DNA of 62,127 nt from UPXZ01 sp964634605 (GCA_964634605.1 CAZWLJ010000011.1:1-62127); one strand, 5' to 3'. Positions 1-9,464 are shown, counted from the stretch's first letter. Made by a program: numbers and translations. The notes: generated by a model from the sequence alone, not told the origin.

Positions 1-54
1 ATAAATTTATGCTTTGGGAGCAGGGGGTCGTGGGTTCGAATCCCGCTACCCCGA
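1..54 (+). tRNA. tRNA-Pro(TGG), 3' part only
   Basis: The window opens inside this tRNA. The anticodon loop TTTGGGA reads anticodon TGG (proline). It is followed by a variable loop, a T-arm with TTCGAAT between GTGGG and CCCGC, the 3' acceptor strand TACCCCG and discriminator A at 54. CCA is not encoded. The lower anticodon stem has one A/G mismatch and one wobble pair as I fold it, so isotype is likely but not certain. The D-arm and 5' acceptor strand lie before the window. Confidence 0.85.
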
Positions 55-65
55 CAATTGTAAAG

Positions 66-115
66 CGTTCATAAATAGAGTTCTAAAGCTCTATTTTATG
101 AACGATTTTCTTTTT
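66..115 (+). terminator. Hairpin terminator behind tRNA-Pro
   Basis: A stem of 15 base pairs (66-80 against 89-104, one bulged T) with an 8-base loop is followed by a T-rich tail to 115. It lies 11 bases after the tRNA and is well placed to end the tRNA transcript. Confidence 0.65.
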
Positions 116-268
116 AAAATCAAGACCGAATACAAAACCGAATACAATTTTATTTCGGGACGCAATTCAAAAAACATTTTTGAGAGCCAAGTGAAACTGT
201 ACAGCAAGCCGAGAATTTATTGCGGTGGAAAGAATTTTGACTTATCAAAAAGGTGGTATGTTTATTTC
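98..268 (+). pseudogene. Remnant of a tyrosine-type integrase N-terminus
   Basis: In the frame that passes through 98-268, the stretch from about 185 to 268 encodes a peptide containing KPRIY, a short Gly-rich turn, and DLSKRWYVYF. I recognise this from the N-terminal region of Bacteroidota site-specific integrases, where DLSKRWYVYF is usually followed by SFR(N/D)P. Here the resemblance ends after YVYF and the frame closes at 313 with no core-binding or catalytic domain. The next gene, a sugar transferase on the other strand, ends at 270, exactly where the resemblance stops. The position directly behind a tRNA 3' end fits an integrase left after element decay. The identification rests on motif memory, not on an alignment. 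Confidence 0.5.
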
Positions 269-269
269 T

Positions 270-1658
270 TCAAAATGCGTTTTTGTAAACATTTTTACCA
301 AAAAGGGTCATAAAAATAATTTTTATATCCCAGAAAAATGTCCAGTTTGTGAGGTAATCCATGTCGTATTCCACTCTTTTTTCCATTTTCCACAAGTCAT
401 CAGTCAGTCCGCGATACCCGTTCACCTGTGCCCATCCGGTGATACCGGGTTTTACAAAGTGACGGACTTTATAATGTTCGATAAGTGCTGAGTATTGTTT
501 TGTGTGTTTGAGCATATGAGGACGCGGCCCTACTACCGACATATCACCAATCAATACATTGAAAAATTGTGGTAATTCATCTATGTTGGATTTTCGTAAA
601 AAATTGCCGATGCGGGTTATCCGGTCATCATCTTTCGTAGCCTGCCTGATGTCAGCATCCTTGTTGGTACGCATGGTTCTGAATTTTTTACAATAGAAAG
701 TCCGGTTGTTGATGCCGGTTCGACGCTGTATGTAGAATAGGGGACCTTTGGAATCAAGCTTGATAAGAAGAGCAATAACAGGAAATAACCAGCTGAATAT
801 CAGAATAATAATAAGTAAGGAAAATACAACGTCAAATAATCTTTTAGCCAAACGATACGTTAAACGATCCAAAGGTATTTCCTGTGGATTGAATACGATA
901 AAATTGCCGACAGATTCATTATTTCTTACCTTTGCTTTGAACCAACTCTGATTTACAGGTACATACATCACCCGTACACCAATCTTGTTGCATACAGATA
1001 GCAGTTTACGGGTTTGTTCCGCTTCATAGTACTTCGGAATGGTTACGTAAATCATATCAATATTTAACTCCTCGACGATAGCTGCAATATCATCGAAAGT
1101 TCCGAGGATGTTTTTATCATCTCCCTTATATTCATGATCTTCAGATATATATCCAACAAATATTAATCCAAGGTCGGGATTGCTGTTGAATAAATCTCCC
1201 AGGATAATACCGATATCATTCAGGCCAAAAATCACCACCCGATGAGTTGATAATCCTTTCTTACGTCTGTAGCTGTATATTTTGTAAATGAGATAATAGG
1301 AGATAAGCTGAAGTGTAAAAAACAATAAGGTATATTTGAATAAAAATTGAAAGGAGATTGGTTTGTGCAGAAAAATTTCGGCTGTAATAAAGAGAGTTAT
1401 AGCAAAAACTATCAATCTGTATGTTAATGCTTTAACTTTATTTACATACCTGTCGCGAAAATAATAATTTCTTTTGGAGTACAATGCATAGGCAAGTAAT
1501 TGCGAAAAATTGGCATGTAAAAAATACAAACTTTTATCAGGCAAACTCAGTTCGGCAAAAACGGGGTTCAGAAAATATACTATTCCTAATGCCAAATTAA
1601 GTAAAGTCAGGTTCAAAATAGCATACAAGAATTTTATTCCTACTTCATCGGAGTTCAT
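270..1658 (-). CDS. Undecaprenyl-phosphate sugar phosphotransferase (WcaJ/WbaP type)
   Basis: This membrane enzyme should start repeat-unit synthesis by transferring a sugar-1-phosphate from a nucleotide sugar to undecaprenyl phosphate. The 462 residues show the family plan: about four hydrophobic segments in residues 1-130, a Rossmann-like CoA-binding_3 domain near 135-255 (VVIFGLNDIG), one membrane segment near 275-300, and the catalytic domain with KKFRTM, NIDELPQFFNVL, VGPRP and KPGITGWAQVNGYRG. Length and all conserved blocks are normal, so it is complete. It is the last gene in the leftward EPS locus, separated from the WecG/TagA gene by 125 bases. The sugar used cannot be read from sequence. 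Confidence 0.92.
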   Translation of the reverse strand: MNSDEVGIKFLYAILNLTLLNLALGIVYFLNPVFAELSLPDKSLYFLHANFSQLLAYALYSKRNYYFRDRYVNKVKALTYRLIVFAITLFITAEIFLHKPISFQFLFKYTLLFFTLQLISYYLIYKIYSYRRKKGLSTHRVVIFGLNDIGIILGDLFNSNPDLGLIFVGYISEDHEYKGDDKNILGTFDDIAAIVEELNIDMIYVTIPKYYEAEQTRKLLSVCNKIGVRVMYVPVNQSWFKAKVRNNESVGNFIVFNPQEIPLDRLTYRLAKRLFDVVFSLLIIILIFSWLFPVIALLIKLDSKGPLFYIQRRTGINNRTFYCKKFRTMRTNKDADIRQATKDDDRITRIGNFLRKSNIDELPQFFNVLIGDMSVVGPRPHMLKHTKQYSALIEHYKVRHFVKPGITGWAQVNGYRGLTDDLWKMEKRVEYDMDYLTNWTFFWDIKIIFMTLFGKNVYKNAF

Positions 1659-1783
1659 ACTTGTAATTTTTATAAGAAAACAAATAATTAAGATTTGTGG
1701 TTATAAACAAATGTATTTCTGTTATTTAGCAGGTTTCAGGTTAACTATGTTTTTTTCGTGTATTGATTTAAGTTAGTTATATT

Positions 1784-2518
1784 TCATTGAAAGGATTGTT
1801 TGTGAATCCGTGTTGAAATTAAAATTTTCTCCTTTATTATGTTCAGAATAAACTTTGTATTACCTATGAGGTATCTGCGCCACATTCGTCTTGGCTCTCT
1901 GATAAGACGATAAAACCACTCCATACCCATGCTAATCATCCAGGAGGGAGCACGCTTCACAGTACCGGCATAAAAATCGAATACAGCTCCTACGCAACAA
2001 ATATGTCCGGCTTTCAGATGATGATAATGTTTATGTGACCATTTTTCCTGTTTAGGTGCTGTCATCCCAATAAAAAGAACATCCGGTTCAAAACTGTTTA
2101 CAGCCTCAATCATAGTTCTGTTGTCGTTATCGCTGAATTCGTTCTTAAAGGGTGGTGAATAACTGCTAATCTGAACATTCGGATATTCTGTGGACGCTCT
2201 TTGATGAATAAGATGAAGCGTATTTTCAGTGCTGCCCAGAAAAAAACACTTTCCGCCCGAATTGTTCAACCGTTCCATCTCGTAAATAAATAAGTCGTGA
2301 CCGGCAATTTTCCGTACTTTCTCACCGGTAAGCAAACGCATAGCCATCACAATACTGATACCATCGGGCAGCAATACATCACAACTTTGAAGTGCCTTGT
2401 GAAAATCTTCATCTTTTTGTACTGTGTTGAATGAATGCGCATTGAGAGCGCTGATGAGTGCTTTCGACTGGTTTATTTCGTTTAATGGCTGATTGAAAAC
2501 AGTGTAATCCTGTAACAT
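1784..2518 (-). CDS. WecG/TagA/CpsF family glycosyltransferase
   Basis: The 244-residue protein belongs to the GT26 family. Members add a sugar (for example N-acetylmannosaminuronate in WecG or ManNAc in TagA) to a lipid-linked acceptor on the inner membrane face. Family blocks are visible: LLPDGISIV, KIAGHDL, FLGSTENTL, and DVLFIGMTAPKQEKW near residue 150, with VGAVFDFYAGTVKRAPSWM near 180-200, which is the usual signature. It is complete and of normal length. It probably extends the lipid-linked repeat unit begun by the neighbouring sugar-phosphate transferase. It is separated from the main EPS operon by a gene on the other strand, so it needs its own promoter in the gap to its right. Confidence 0.9.
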   Translation of the reverse strand: MLQDYTVFNQPLNEINQSKALISALNAHSFNTVQKDEDFHKALQSCDVLLPDGISIVMAMRLLTGEKVRKIAGHDLFIYEMERLNNSGGKCFFLGSTENTLHLIHQRASTEYPNVQISSYSPPFKNEFSDNDNRTMIEAVNSFEPDVLFIGMTAPKQEKWSHKHYHHLKAGHICCVGAVFDFYAGTVKRAPSWMISMGMEWFYRLIREPRRMWRRYLIGNTKFILNIIKEKILISTRIHKQSFQ

Positions 2519-2988
2519 GGCTGTTTATTTTAATGTGCCAATGAAAAACTGATACCTATTACAAAACTGAATCCGAACGATTACATTACCTGAACAGCAA
2601 ACCGCATGTTAGTGATAAAAATGATACTATTAAAAATCATACATACCTGTATTTATATAACAAGCAAATTTTTATTAAGTTTAATCAATAAATGATATTT
2701 TAATACATATTAATTATAAATCAATAAGTTAACTTTCTATTGGAATCATAAATATCCTAAAAAAAGAACAGATTGATTTTTGTGAACAAATGATAAGAAA
2801 ATGATGTTTTAAATTAAAACAAATCCCTGATTTTTAACCACTTTTCAGCTTTCAAAAGCTGGTTCTCAAATATCATTCTGTTCGGGTGAATTTAATTTGA
2901 TTTTTCAATAGAATCAATTCCAAAATATCGAAAATTAGATTTCTTTTTATATAAGGTTTTCGGTAGCAACTTCTCAATCGGGTAGAAT
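2519..2988. other. AT-rich intergenic region between divergent genes
   Basis: This 470-base gap separates the leftward WecG/TagA gene from the rightward oxidoreductase and must hold promoters for both. I see no convincing TAnnTTTG element. A near-palindrome, CAGCTTT-CA-AAAGCTG at 2846-2861, could form a 7-bp hairpin or serve as an operator about 130 bases before the oxidoreductase. No coding sequence of note. Confidence 0.5.
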
Positions 2989-5900
2989 ATGGATAAAATT
3001 CAAAAACATCCTGTTCTGGATATACCAGTTAGCGAAAAAGTTACATTTCGGTTTCAGGGAAAGCAGGTCGTAACTGAAAAAGGCGTCACCATAGCAGTCG
3101 CTTTACATCGTGCCGGGTTTCCTGTTCACAGCCACAGTTCAGATAACCGTAAGAGGAGTTTGCAGTGCGGTATTGGAAAATGCGGTGCGTGCGAGATGCT
3201 GGTTGATGGAGCAGTCAGGCGGATTTGCATCACCAGAGTCGATGGAGTAAAAGAAGTCAGTGAGATACCCCGCGATTTCATACCCGCAATACCGGAAAAA
3301 AACCTGCCCGGAATAAAGCGCATTTACAAAACCACAGTTGCCATCATCGGAGCCGGTCCGGCCGGATTGGCTTGCCGGGAAGAACTCATCAGGCATAACA
3401 TCGAAAATATTGTTATAGATAATAACGGCGAAACCGGCGGTCAATTCGTTATGCAAACTCATCCGTTTTTCTTTTTCGAGAAAGAAAAAAAAATCGGTGT
3501 TATGCGAGGATTTGATATTGCCGCGAAACTTGCAGGCGACAATCGTGAAGGAATTTTTCTGAACAGCACGGTTTGGGATATTTTTGAGGGTAAACGCCTG
3601 GCTGTAAAAGATCTTAATACTGATGAGATTTATTATGCAGATGCTGATTATCTGGTAGTTGCCACCGGAGCGCTGCCCACTGTACCGGCATTCGAAAATG
3701 ATGATTTGCCGGGAGTTTATACGGCTTCGGTTATCCAGAAAATGATGAACAAAGGCTTAACTCTGCCTGGCAGGAGTGTGCTCACCGTTGGTGCCGGTAA
3801 TATAGGTTATCTCACATCCTATCAATTGATACAGGCTGGTGCACGTGTCAAAGCCATTGTCGAGGCACAACCTGTTGAAGGTGGTTTCCCGGTTCAGGCA
3901 GATCGTATCCGCCGACAGGGAGTTCCTGTACTTACATCGCACCGGTTGATCAAGGCTATACCCAACAGCGATAAAAGCGGTATCACCGGAGCAGTAATTG
4001 CTGCCTGCGAAGGAATGAAGATAATACCCGGTACGGAAAAACTGATAGATGGAATTGATACAATAAACATTTGCACCGGATTAACGCCGGATAATCAGCT
4101 CATTAAAAAAGGCAATGAAGTATTCGGCCGAAAGTGTTACGGAGCAGGCGATGCAATGCACACCGGCGAAGGAACGTCGGCGGTATTGCGCGGAAAAATG
4201 GCAGCACTGGAGATAATCATGGAAATGGGTACTGAAGATGTATATAAAGAATATCTGCGCATTACCGATGATTACATTCAGTCACACCATACGCCTGTAC
4301 AAGTGCTTAATGAGCCATACCAACCGGATGATGAACGAAAAACGAAAAAACCCTTTGTACTGATAGACTGCCTTCACAGCTTTGCCTGCAATCCATGTGC
4401 CTTTGCCTGTTCGCACGAGGCAATCACCAAAAATTCGACTTCATCTGTTCCTCATATTGATTACAACAAATGCACAGGATGTATGGATTGCGTAAATCAA
4501 TGTCCCGGGCTGGCAATTTTCGGATACGACACAGGCAAATCGCGTGTTTTCATTCCTTTTGAAATTTTTGCCGAAAAAAACGAGGCTGTTTTTCTGGTCA
4601 ATAAAAGAGGCGACAAGGTGGGCGAAGGTTATATAGAAAAAATACTCAGAAAGCCGAACAAAACGAATGTAGCAGTGGTAAAGGCATCCGGTCTTAATGA
4701 TGAAGAACTTATGCAGGTCAGGGGATTTATTGCCGGAAAGGATTATCCCGAACCGTTGAATTTAAAACCGGTAGAATATCGGCAGGAACAGGAAATTTAC
4801 CTTTGTCATTGCGAGGATGTTACTGCAGATAAGGTGTTGCAGGTTGTTGGCGACAGGAAAATCATTTCGGTGGATGAAATCAGGCATCTTACACGTCTGG
4901 GAGCTGGTGTATGTCGCGGTCAGCTGTGTACAGACCGTTTGAAATCATTGCTCGGCGAGAATGGAATTGTCTTAACAGGCGATGCTGCACCCCGTGCTCC
5001 TCTGGCCAATCAGATTTCATTGGGTGAGCTGCTTCCGTCTGCTGATGAACGGATTATAATTACTGAAAAGAAAATACACCGAACAGAAGTATCCGTACTG
5101 ATTGCCGGTGGAGGTATCGCCGGAAGTGCCCTGTTTCGCTATTTTGCCGAAGCCGGATACAAACCAGTCATGATTAACCAGGGCAGGGGTTCTTCCTGGC
5201 GAAATATCGGAGCCGGAAGAGCGGTTTTTGGAATGCCGGAAATTGCCGATATCGCGCGTCATAATCTGGAACTGTTCAAAGAACTTCAGCAGATAAGAGA
5301 CATTCATTTTCGTGAAACGAGGTTTGTGAATTTTATACACGATGAAAATCTTTATCGGATAATGGACAACTCCAGGTCGTGGTCGGGTGGGAGGATGATA
5401 GAACCGAAAGATTTTAAAAACGAGATTTCACCTTTTATCAGCAAAGATACAGGTAAAAAATACCTTGCCGCATTCCTTACACCAGATTGCTGGCAGGCTA
5501 ATCCCGGACTTGCAGTCGACCTGATCCGATCACTCGGAAAAGCAGCCGGAGGTGAAATTTACGAGGATTGTCAGCTGGTGGAAGTTCATAAAGCGAACGG
5601 TCATTTCATTGTCCTGACAAAAGATCATAATAACCGGTACATCGAATTTCACACCGGTCATTTTGTTAATGCACTGGGAAAGGATGTGAAAAAATTTGCG
5701 AAACAACTGAATATCGAAACGGGATTGTATTCCGTTAAACATCAGGCATTTATCACGCGCAGAATTCCCAATCTGGGTCTGAACGGACAGCCACTCGATA
5801 TGCTGATTGACAGAGCCAGCCACAAAGGTTTTATAAACTTTTACTGCCAGCAACTCGCCGAAACAGGACAATTGATTGGCTGTGCCGAAACCATCGGAGA

Positions 5901-6213
5901 GAATGGAGATGCAGGCAGTAACATCAGGATTAACACGAAAGAATTTACCGAAGCCATAGCCGAAAAACTCGTAAGCTGGATACCACAACTCTCATCGGCA
6001 GGATTGCAGGCTGTGTGGGCAGGTAACTACGTGGAGCCACGCATGATAGCCGATACCGAAAATGGATTGCTGGCGGGATTGCAGGGTTCCGGTTTCATGT
6101 TTGGTCAGTATCTGGCCAAAATGTACGTGGATAAATATCTGGGAAAAGCAGTTCCATCCTATTTCGAAAGGCTGAAACTTACGGGTGATGGTTTGAAAAA
6201 CAGAACTGTCTGA
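2989..6213 (+). CDS. Fused HcnABC-like FAD/iron-sulfur oxidoreductase
   Basis: This 1074-residue protein joins units that are usually separate polypeptides in hydrogen cyanide synthase, opine oxidase and hydroxyproline/D-amino-acid dehydrogenase complexes. Residues 17-90 are a Fer2_4-type [2Fe-2S] domain with Cys60, 65, 68 and 80. Residues 114-450 are a two-Rossmann FAD/NAD(P) oxidoreductase (GAGPAG near 120, GAGNIG near 268). Residues about 460-515 carry eight cysteines in ferredoxin spacing, including CTGCMDCVNQCP. Residues 606-650 are a BFD-like [2Fe-2S] domain (CHCED...CRGQLC). From about 700 there is a DAO-type FAD domain starting LIAGGGIAGS. The likely reaction is oxidation of an amine or amino acid with electrons passed through the clusters. 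The substrate is unknown. It stands alone on the + strand inside the EPS locus, so a link to EPS is not evident. Confidence 0.85.
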   Translation: MDKIQKHPVLDIPVSEKVTFRFQGKQVVTEKGVTIAVALHRAGFPVHSHSSDNRKRSLQCGIGKCGACEMLVDGAVRRICITRVDGVKEVSEIPRDFIPAIPEKNLPGIKRIYKTTVAIIGAGPAGLACREELIRHNIENIVIDNNGETGGQFVMQTHPFFFFEKEKKIGVMRGFDIAAKLAGDNREGIFLNSTVWDIFEGKRLAVKDLNTDEIYYADADYLVVATGALPTVPAFENDDLPGVYTASVIQKMMNKGLTLPGRSVLTVGAGNIGYLTSYQLIQAGARVKAIVEAQPVEGGFPVQADRIRRQGVPVLTSHRLIKAIPNSDKSGITGAVIAACEGMKIIPGTEKLIDGIDTINICTGLTPDNQLIKKGNEVFGRKCYGAGDAMHTGEGTSAVLRGKMAALEIIMEMGTEDVYKEYLRITDDYIQSHHTPVQVLNEPYQPDDERKTKKPFVLIDCLHSFACNPCAFACSHEAITKNSTSSVPHIDYNKCTGCMDCVNQCPGLAIFGYDTGKSRVFIPFEIFAEKNEAVFLVNKRGDKVGEGYIEKILRKPNKTNVAVVKASGLNDEELMQVRGFIAGKDYPEPLNLKPVEYRQEQEIYLCHCEDVTADKVLQVVGDRKIISVDEIRHLTRLGAGVCRGQLCTDRLKSLLGENGIVLTGDAAPRAPLANQISLGELLPSADERIIITEKKIHRTEVSVLIAGGGIAGSALFRYFAEAGYKPVMINQGRGSSWRNIGAGRAVFGMPEIADIARHNLELFKELQQIRDIHFRETRFVNFIHDENLYRIMDNSRSWSGGRMIEPKDFKNEISPFISKDTGKKYLAAFLTPDCWQANPGLAVDLIRSLGKAAGGEIYEDCQLVEVHKANGHFIVLTKDHNNRYIEFHTGHFVNALGKDVKKFAKQLNIETGLYSVKHQAFITRRIPNLGLNGQPLDMLIDRASHKGFINFYCQQLAETGQLIGCAETIGENGDAGSNIRINTKEFTEAIAEKLVSWIPQLSSAGLQAVWAGNYVEPRMIADTENGLLAGLQGSGFMFGQYLAKMYVDKYLGKAVPSYFERLKLTGDGLKNRTV

Positions 6214-6253
6214 AAGGCTGTATTCGCCAAAAGTTCTACTTCAATTCGTTATT

Positions 6254-7186
6254 TCAGGGTTTCCAGCTGAATGTGTATCGTAACGATGAAACACACTGGT
6301 GAGTTTCCTTGAAACGGATTAGTCCTTCATTAGGGATGCCGAATTTACTCGACAGTGCCAGATCGATGAAATCAAATCCCATTTCCTTATAATGAAGAAA
6401 CAGGTTCAGCACCAGAAAATCCATGGTTCCGGTTACCGTTCTGGGTATGATATCGCCCCAGTATATTCCCTGAACAATTTTTTCATGACCCCGGTAAAAA
6501 ATAGCAGCACCAATATTTTCGCCGTTTGAATCTTTCACAAGGAAAAAATCAACCGGAAAAAGCTGGTTCACATCCATCAAATCCTGAAAACTGAGATAAA
6601 TTGGGTTTCCAAGCATGGTGCGGTTGTTTACGATAACTTCATAAGCCTCTTTCATTTGCTTAATTTCATTCACATAACTGAAAGAAAGATTGTGCTTCAG
6701 AGCTGACTTGTGGCTTTCCTGGATTCGTTTTCTTATCCAGTTGCCTTCAAATTTTTTCAAATTAATCCAGTTTACAATATCGGGTATAGCCATGGTATAA
6801 TTCTGACGTAAAAATGCGTTGACACACTTGGCGTTTATCGAACTGTGATAAATGTTTGGTGGCAGGATGAACGACATTTCATCCAGATGAAGATCTAGGG
6901 CATATTCATTCAGATGTTGCAGAAAGTGATAGATTTCGCTGTAAAAAACATCCTCGTGAACAAAGTGAAATCCGCCAAATGGTGCCGAAAATGGAGAACT
7001 GAGCTTATTGTCCTTCACTCCGGCTATCAGCCCGAATGTAATCATACCACTGTCTTCAACCAATCTCACCAATTTATCAGTTTTGTGTTCCACAAGCTGT
7101 AAAAATCCGTCGGAGATATACGGATGAGGATCTTCTTTGAAATGGTTTCTGTAAACTTCCTTTGTTACTTCTGTCAGCATAATCAT
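6254..7186 (-). CDS. GNAT/FemAB-like acyl- or aminoacyltransferase
   Basis: The 310-residue protein looks like the GNAT-fold, FemAB-related (Acetyltransf_6/BioF2-like) family often found in EPS loci. The central part has GAAIFYRG and IYWGDI, which fit the core beta strands, and GFDFIDLALS near residue 270. No signal peptide or membrane segment is seen. It is the last gene of the leftward block before the opposite-strand oxidoreductase; the two are convergent and 40 bases apart. It may acylate a sugar or peptide in surface polymer synthesis. Family assignment is moderate and substrate unknown. Confidence 0.65.
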   Translation of the reverse strand: MIMLTEVTKEVYRNHFKEDPHPYISDGFLQLVEHKTDKLVRLVEDSGMITFGLIAGVKDNKLSSPFSAPFGGFHFVHEDVFYSEIYHFLQHLNEYALDLHLDEMSFILPPNIYHSSINAKCVNAFLRQNYTMAIPDIVNWINLKKFEGNWIRKRIQESHKSALKHNLSFSYVNEIKQMKEAYEVIVNNRTMLGNPIYLSFQDLMDVNQLFPVDFFLVKDSNGENIGAAIFYRGHEKIVQGIYWGDIIPRTVTGTMDFLVLNLFLHYKEMGFDFIDLALSSKFGIPNEGLIRFKETHQCVSSLRYTFSWKP

Positions 7187-7216
7187 TAAGTTTAAGATGA
7201 ACGATTTTTACGGATA

Positions 7217-8326
7217 TTATTGCTGTTCTGTTATCTTGTGTAATATATTGTTTATGTTTTTCTCGAAAATTTTAAGGGTAAATTCTTTTTCATATTTCTG
7301 TCTTCCGGCTTTCCCCATTTTTTTTCGTGTTTCTGGATTCTTAATCAATATTTCCAGTTTCTCAGCTAATGCACCTGTATCATTTACCGGTATCAAATAA
7401 CCGGTTACACCATTTTCCACCACATCGGGAATGCCGCCTTCCATTGTTGATACTACGGGAAGTTGATTTTGCATGGCTTCCAGATTGACCAGCCCGAAAG
7501 TTTCATAACAAGTAGGAAAAGCAAAAATATCCGCTTCTGCAAATGCCTGCTGTTTTTCTTTTCCGAAGAGCGGACCCGGGTAATCAACGCATCCGGTTAA
7601 TCCGAGCTCTGACACATGTTGATTGAATTTTTCCCTGTTAATATCGCCTTCGCCTCCTACAAACCTGCATTCAAAATTTAATTTCTTGTCATGTAATATC
7701 GCACAAGCATTAAGTAATACAAATACGCCTTTTAAGATGCTCAAATTGGAAAGGAAAAGAATTCTGACCACATTTCGGGGTTTTAATGGTTGCGAAGAGG
7801 CTTTGACGTTATTTTCCGTTATGCCATTCGGACAAATAAACACGCCCGAAACCGGTAAGAAATTATCCACCTCATAAAAAAGACGCCCGGACAGCAGAAT
7901 AACGCTTGCATGTTTAAAAACAAAGCGGTAAAGCAAATGGTTGGCTTTTGTTTCACTATTTTGCCGTATTCCTTTGTTGTGAAGATGAAAAACACGTTTT
8001 ACCCTGAAAATTTTCAATAAAACAACCAGAAAGACATCCTTATAGAATGCTGCTCCTGTTGCTGTCAGTGCCAGATAACACAAATCAGGCTTTTGCCGGA
8101 TTATTTCTTTCAGAAGTCTGAACCATACTTCGGCGAAGCGTAATAATTTCATCAGGCCGGGTTTACCGGTTTCACTGATAGTTCGCGACATGAGCAAGTT
8201 GATATAACGGCAGTCGAATGAACTGTTTATCAGCTTACTCTCCATGATTGCCTTACCAACCATGGATGAACCATGAACCGGCGGCGGTACATGAAGCAAG
8301 AATAATATGTTTTTCTTTTCATTCAT
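7217..8326 (-). CDS. GT4-family glycosyltransferase
   Basis: The 369-residue GT-B fold enzyme starts with PPPVHGSSMVG, a common N-terminal pattern in EPS glycosyltransferases. The C-terminal donor site has FPTCYETFGLVNLEAMQNQLPVVS, with the Glu-x7-Glu arrangement typical of GT4 retaining enzymes, then GGIPDVV and GVTGYLIP. It should transfer a nucleotide-sugar-derived residue to the lipid-linked repeat unit at the cytoplasmic face. Its start overlaps the end of the upstream glycosyltransferase gene by 8 bases, which suggests translational coupling. Sugar specificity cannot be read. Confidence 0.9.
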   Translation of the reverse strand: MNEKKNILFLLHVPPPVHGSSMVGKAIMESKLINSSFDCRYINLLMSRTISETGKPGLMKLLRFAEVWFRLLKEIIRQKPDLCYLALTATGAAFYKDVFLVVLLKIFRVKRVFHLHNKGIRQNSETKANHLLYRFVFKHASVILLSGRLFYEVDNFLPVSGVFICPNGITENNVKASSQPLKPRNVVRILFLSNLSILKGVFVLLNACAILHDKKLNFECRFVGGEGDINREKFNQHVSELGLTGCVDYPGPLFGKEKQQAFAEADIFAFPTCYETFGLVNLEAMQNQLPVVSTMEGGIPDVVENGVTGYLIPVNDTGALAEKLEILIKNPETRKKMGKAGRQKYEKEFTLKIFEKNINNILHKITEQQ

Positions 8327-9464
8327 CGAATGTTATTAATATCTCTGCTTTTTTCCATTCCTCCATGAATTCTTCATGATGACCGGTAATAAGGGAGGGT
8401 TTTCCCGACAAACTCACGTCCGTGACTGTGTGAATGCTTTTTAAAAATAATCGGATCTTTTCGGTTGCCTCCTGTTTGTCCACCGGATTGAAAATAATTC
8501 CATTCTCAGGTCCGATAAGACTTGAAGCTCCTGCAAACCGCGAACATAATACCTTCAGGCCAAAAATCAGCGCTTCGTTAACCACAGCACCGAACGGTTC
8601 GTATGTACTGGGCAATACAAAACCCGAAGCACATAAATACCAGGCATAGAGTTCATCACCTTCATACCTTCCGGGAAATATTACCCTGTCGCTCACATGC
8701 ATTTGTTCAGCCATGGACTGAAGTCTATGCAATTCATCTCCTTCGCCGACCATAACCATGACAAGATGATTATCTTCCGTTAGCATGGGGTGTAATGTTT
8801 CCAGAAAAACGGTTAATCCCTTTTCCTGTATAAGCCGTCCGACAAACAGCAGTATTTTTTTTTCTCCAAGGTGAAATTTAGTCCTGTATTCAGAAGCCGT
8901 TCTTTCCAGATTTTCTGAATTTTTCCTCAGTCTTTCAGGGTCCTGGATTATAGGTGCAATAATGAGTTGGCTTTTATTCAGATGAAACTCCTGTTGATAA
9001 TATGCCGAGACTTCTTGTGACATCACTACTAAAAAATTCAAATGTTTCAGAGCAATTTTCCGTGCTGCTGACCTGATATGCGATGTGATATGTGAGCAAA
9101 TATCCAGACTGTCGTCAGTTATCGATCCTATTTTCTGAGAAATAATGCCCAGTCTTTTAAGCAGGATAAGATATTGAGTAACAAGTGAAAATTCATATCC
9201 GATGATAATGTCGGGTTTGAATCCGCGGATTGTTCGTAGCATTCCGAAGCGGAAAATTCTTTCCTTATAACCTATTCCTTTTAATAAAAAAGAATTCTCA
9301 AAAGTTAACTGTGACAATAATTTGCTCTGATTGAATTTCTGATTCCACAGATTTTCCGAGAGAAATACAATTTTCAGCCTGAATATGCGGTTCAGGGCAT
9401 TAAACTCATCAATTCGGTAAGGAGCTAAAGCCGGATGAAACATAAGTATTTTCTTCTTTTCCAT
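8319..9464 (-). CDS. GT4-family glycosyltransferase
   Basis: The 381-residue protein has the GT-B plan: N-terminal FHPALAPYRIDEFNAL, then KKILLFVGRLIQEKGL near residue 205 and the donor-binding block FVLPSTYEPFGAVVNEALIFGL near 282-303, with ENGIIF behind it. This is the usual retaining GT4 signature. It sits between another glycosyltransferase (8-base overlap) and the hexapeptide acyltransferase, with which it shares a one-base TAATG stop/start overlap, so it is clearly co-transcribed. The role is addition of one sugar of the EPS repeat unit. Donor and acceptor are unknown. Confidence 0.9.
   Translation of the reverse strand: MEKKKILMFHPALAPYRIDEFNALNRIFRLKIVFLSENLWNQKFNQSKLLSQLTFENSFLLKGIGYKERIFRFGMLRTIRGFKPDIIIGYEFSLVTQYLILLKRLGIISQKIGSITDDSLDICSHITSHIRSAARKIALKHLNFLVVMSQEVSAYYQQEFHLNKSQLIIAPIIQDPERLRKNSENLERTASEYRTKFHLGEKKILLFVGRLIQEKGLTVFLETLHPMLTEDNHLVMVMVGEGDELHRLQSMAEQMHVSDRVIFPGRYEGDELYAWYLCASGFVLPSTYEPFGAVVNEALIFGLKVLCSRFAGASSLIGPENGIIFNPVDKQEATEKIRLFLKSIHTVTDVSLSGKPSLITGHHEEFMEEWKKAEILITFDE

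Noticed and set aside
225..491. 88-codon frame on the + strand across the end of the sugar transferase gene
   Set aside because: Antisense to conserved transferase residues; only the first part overlaps the integrase scar.
2846..2861. Near-palindrome CAGCTTTCAAAAGCTG as a regulator site
   Set aside because: Single copy, common composition, no known matching operator; recorded in the gap entry only.
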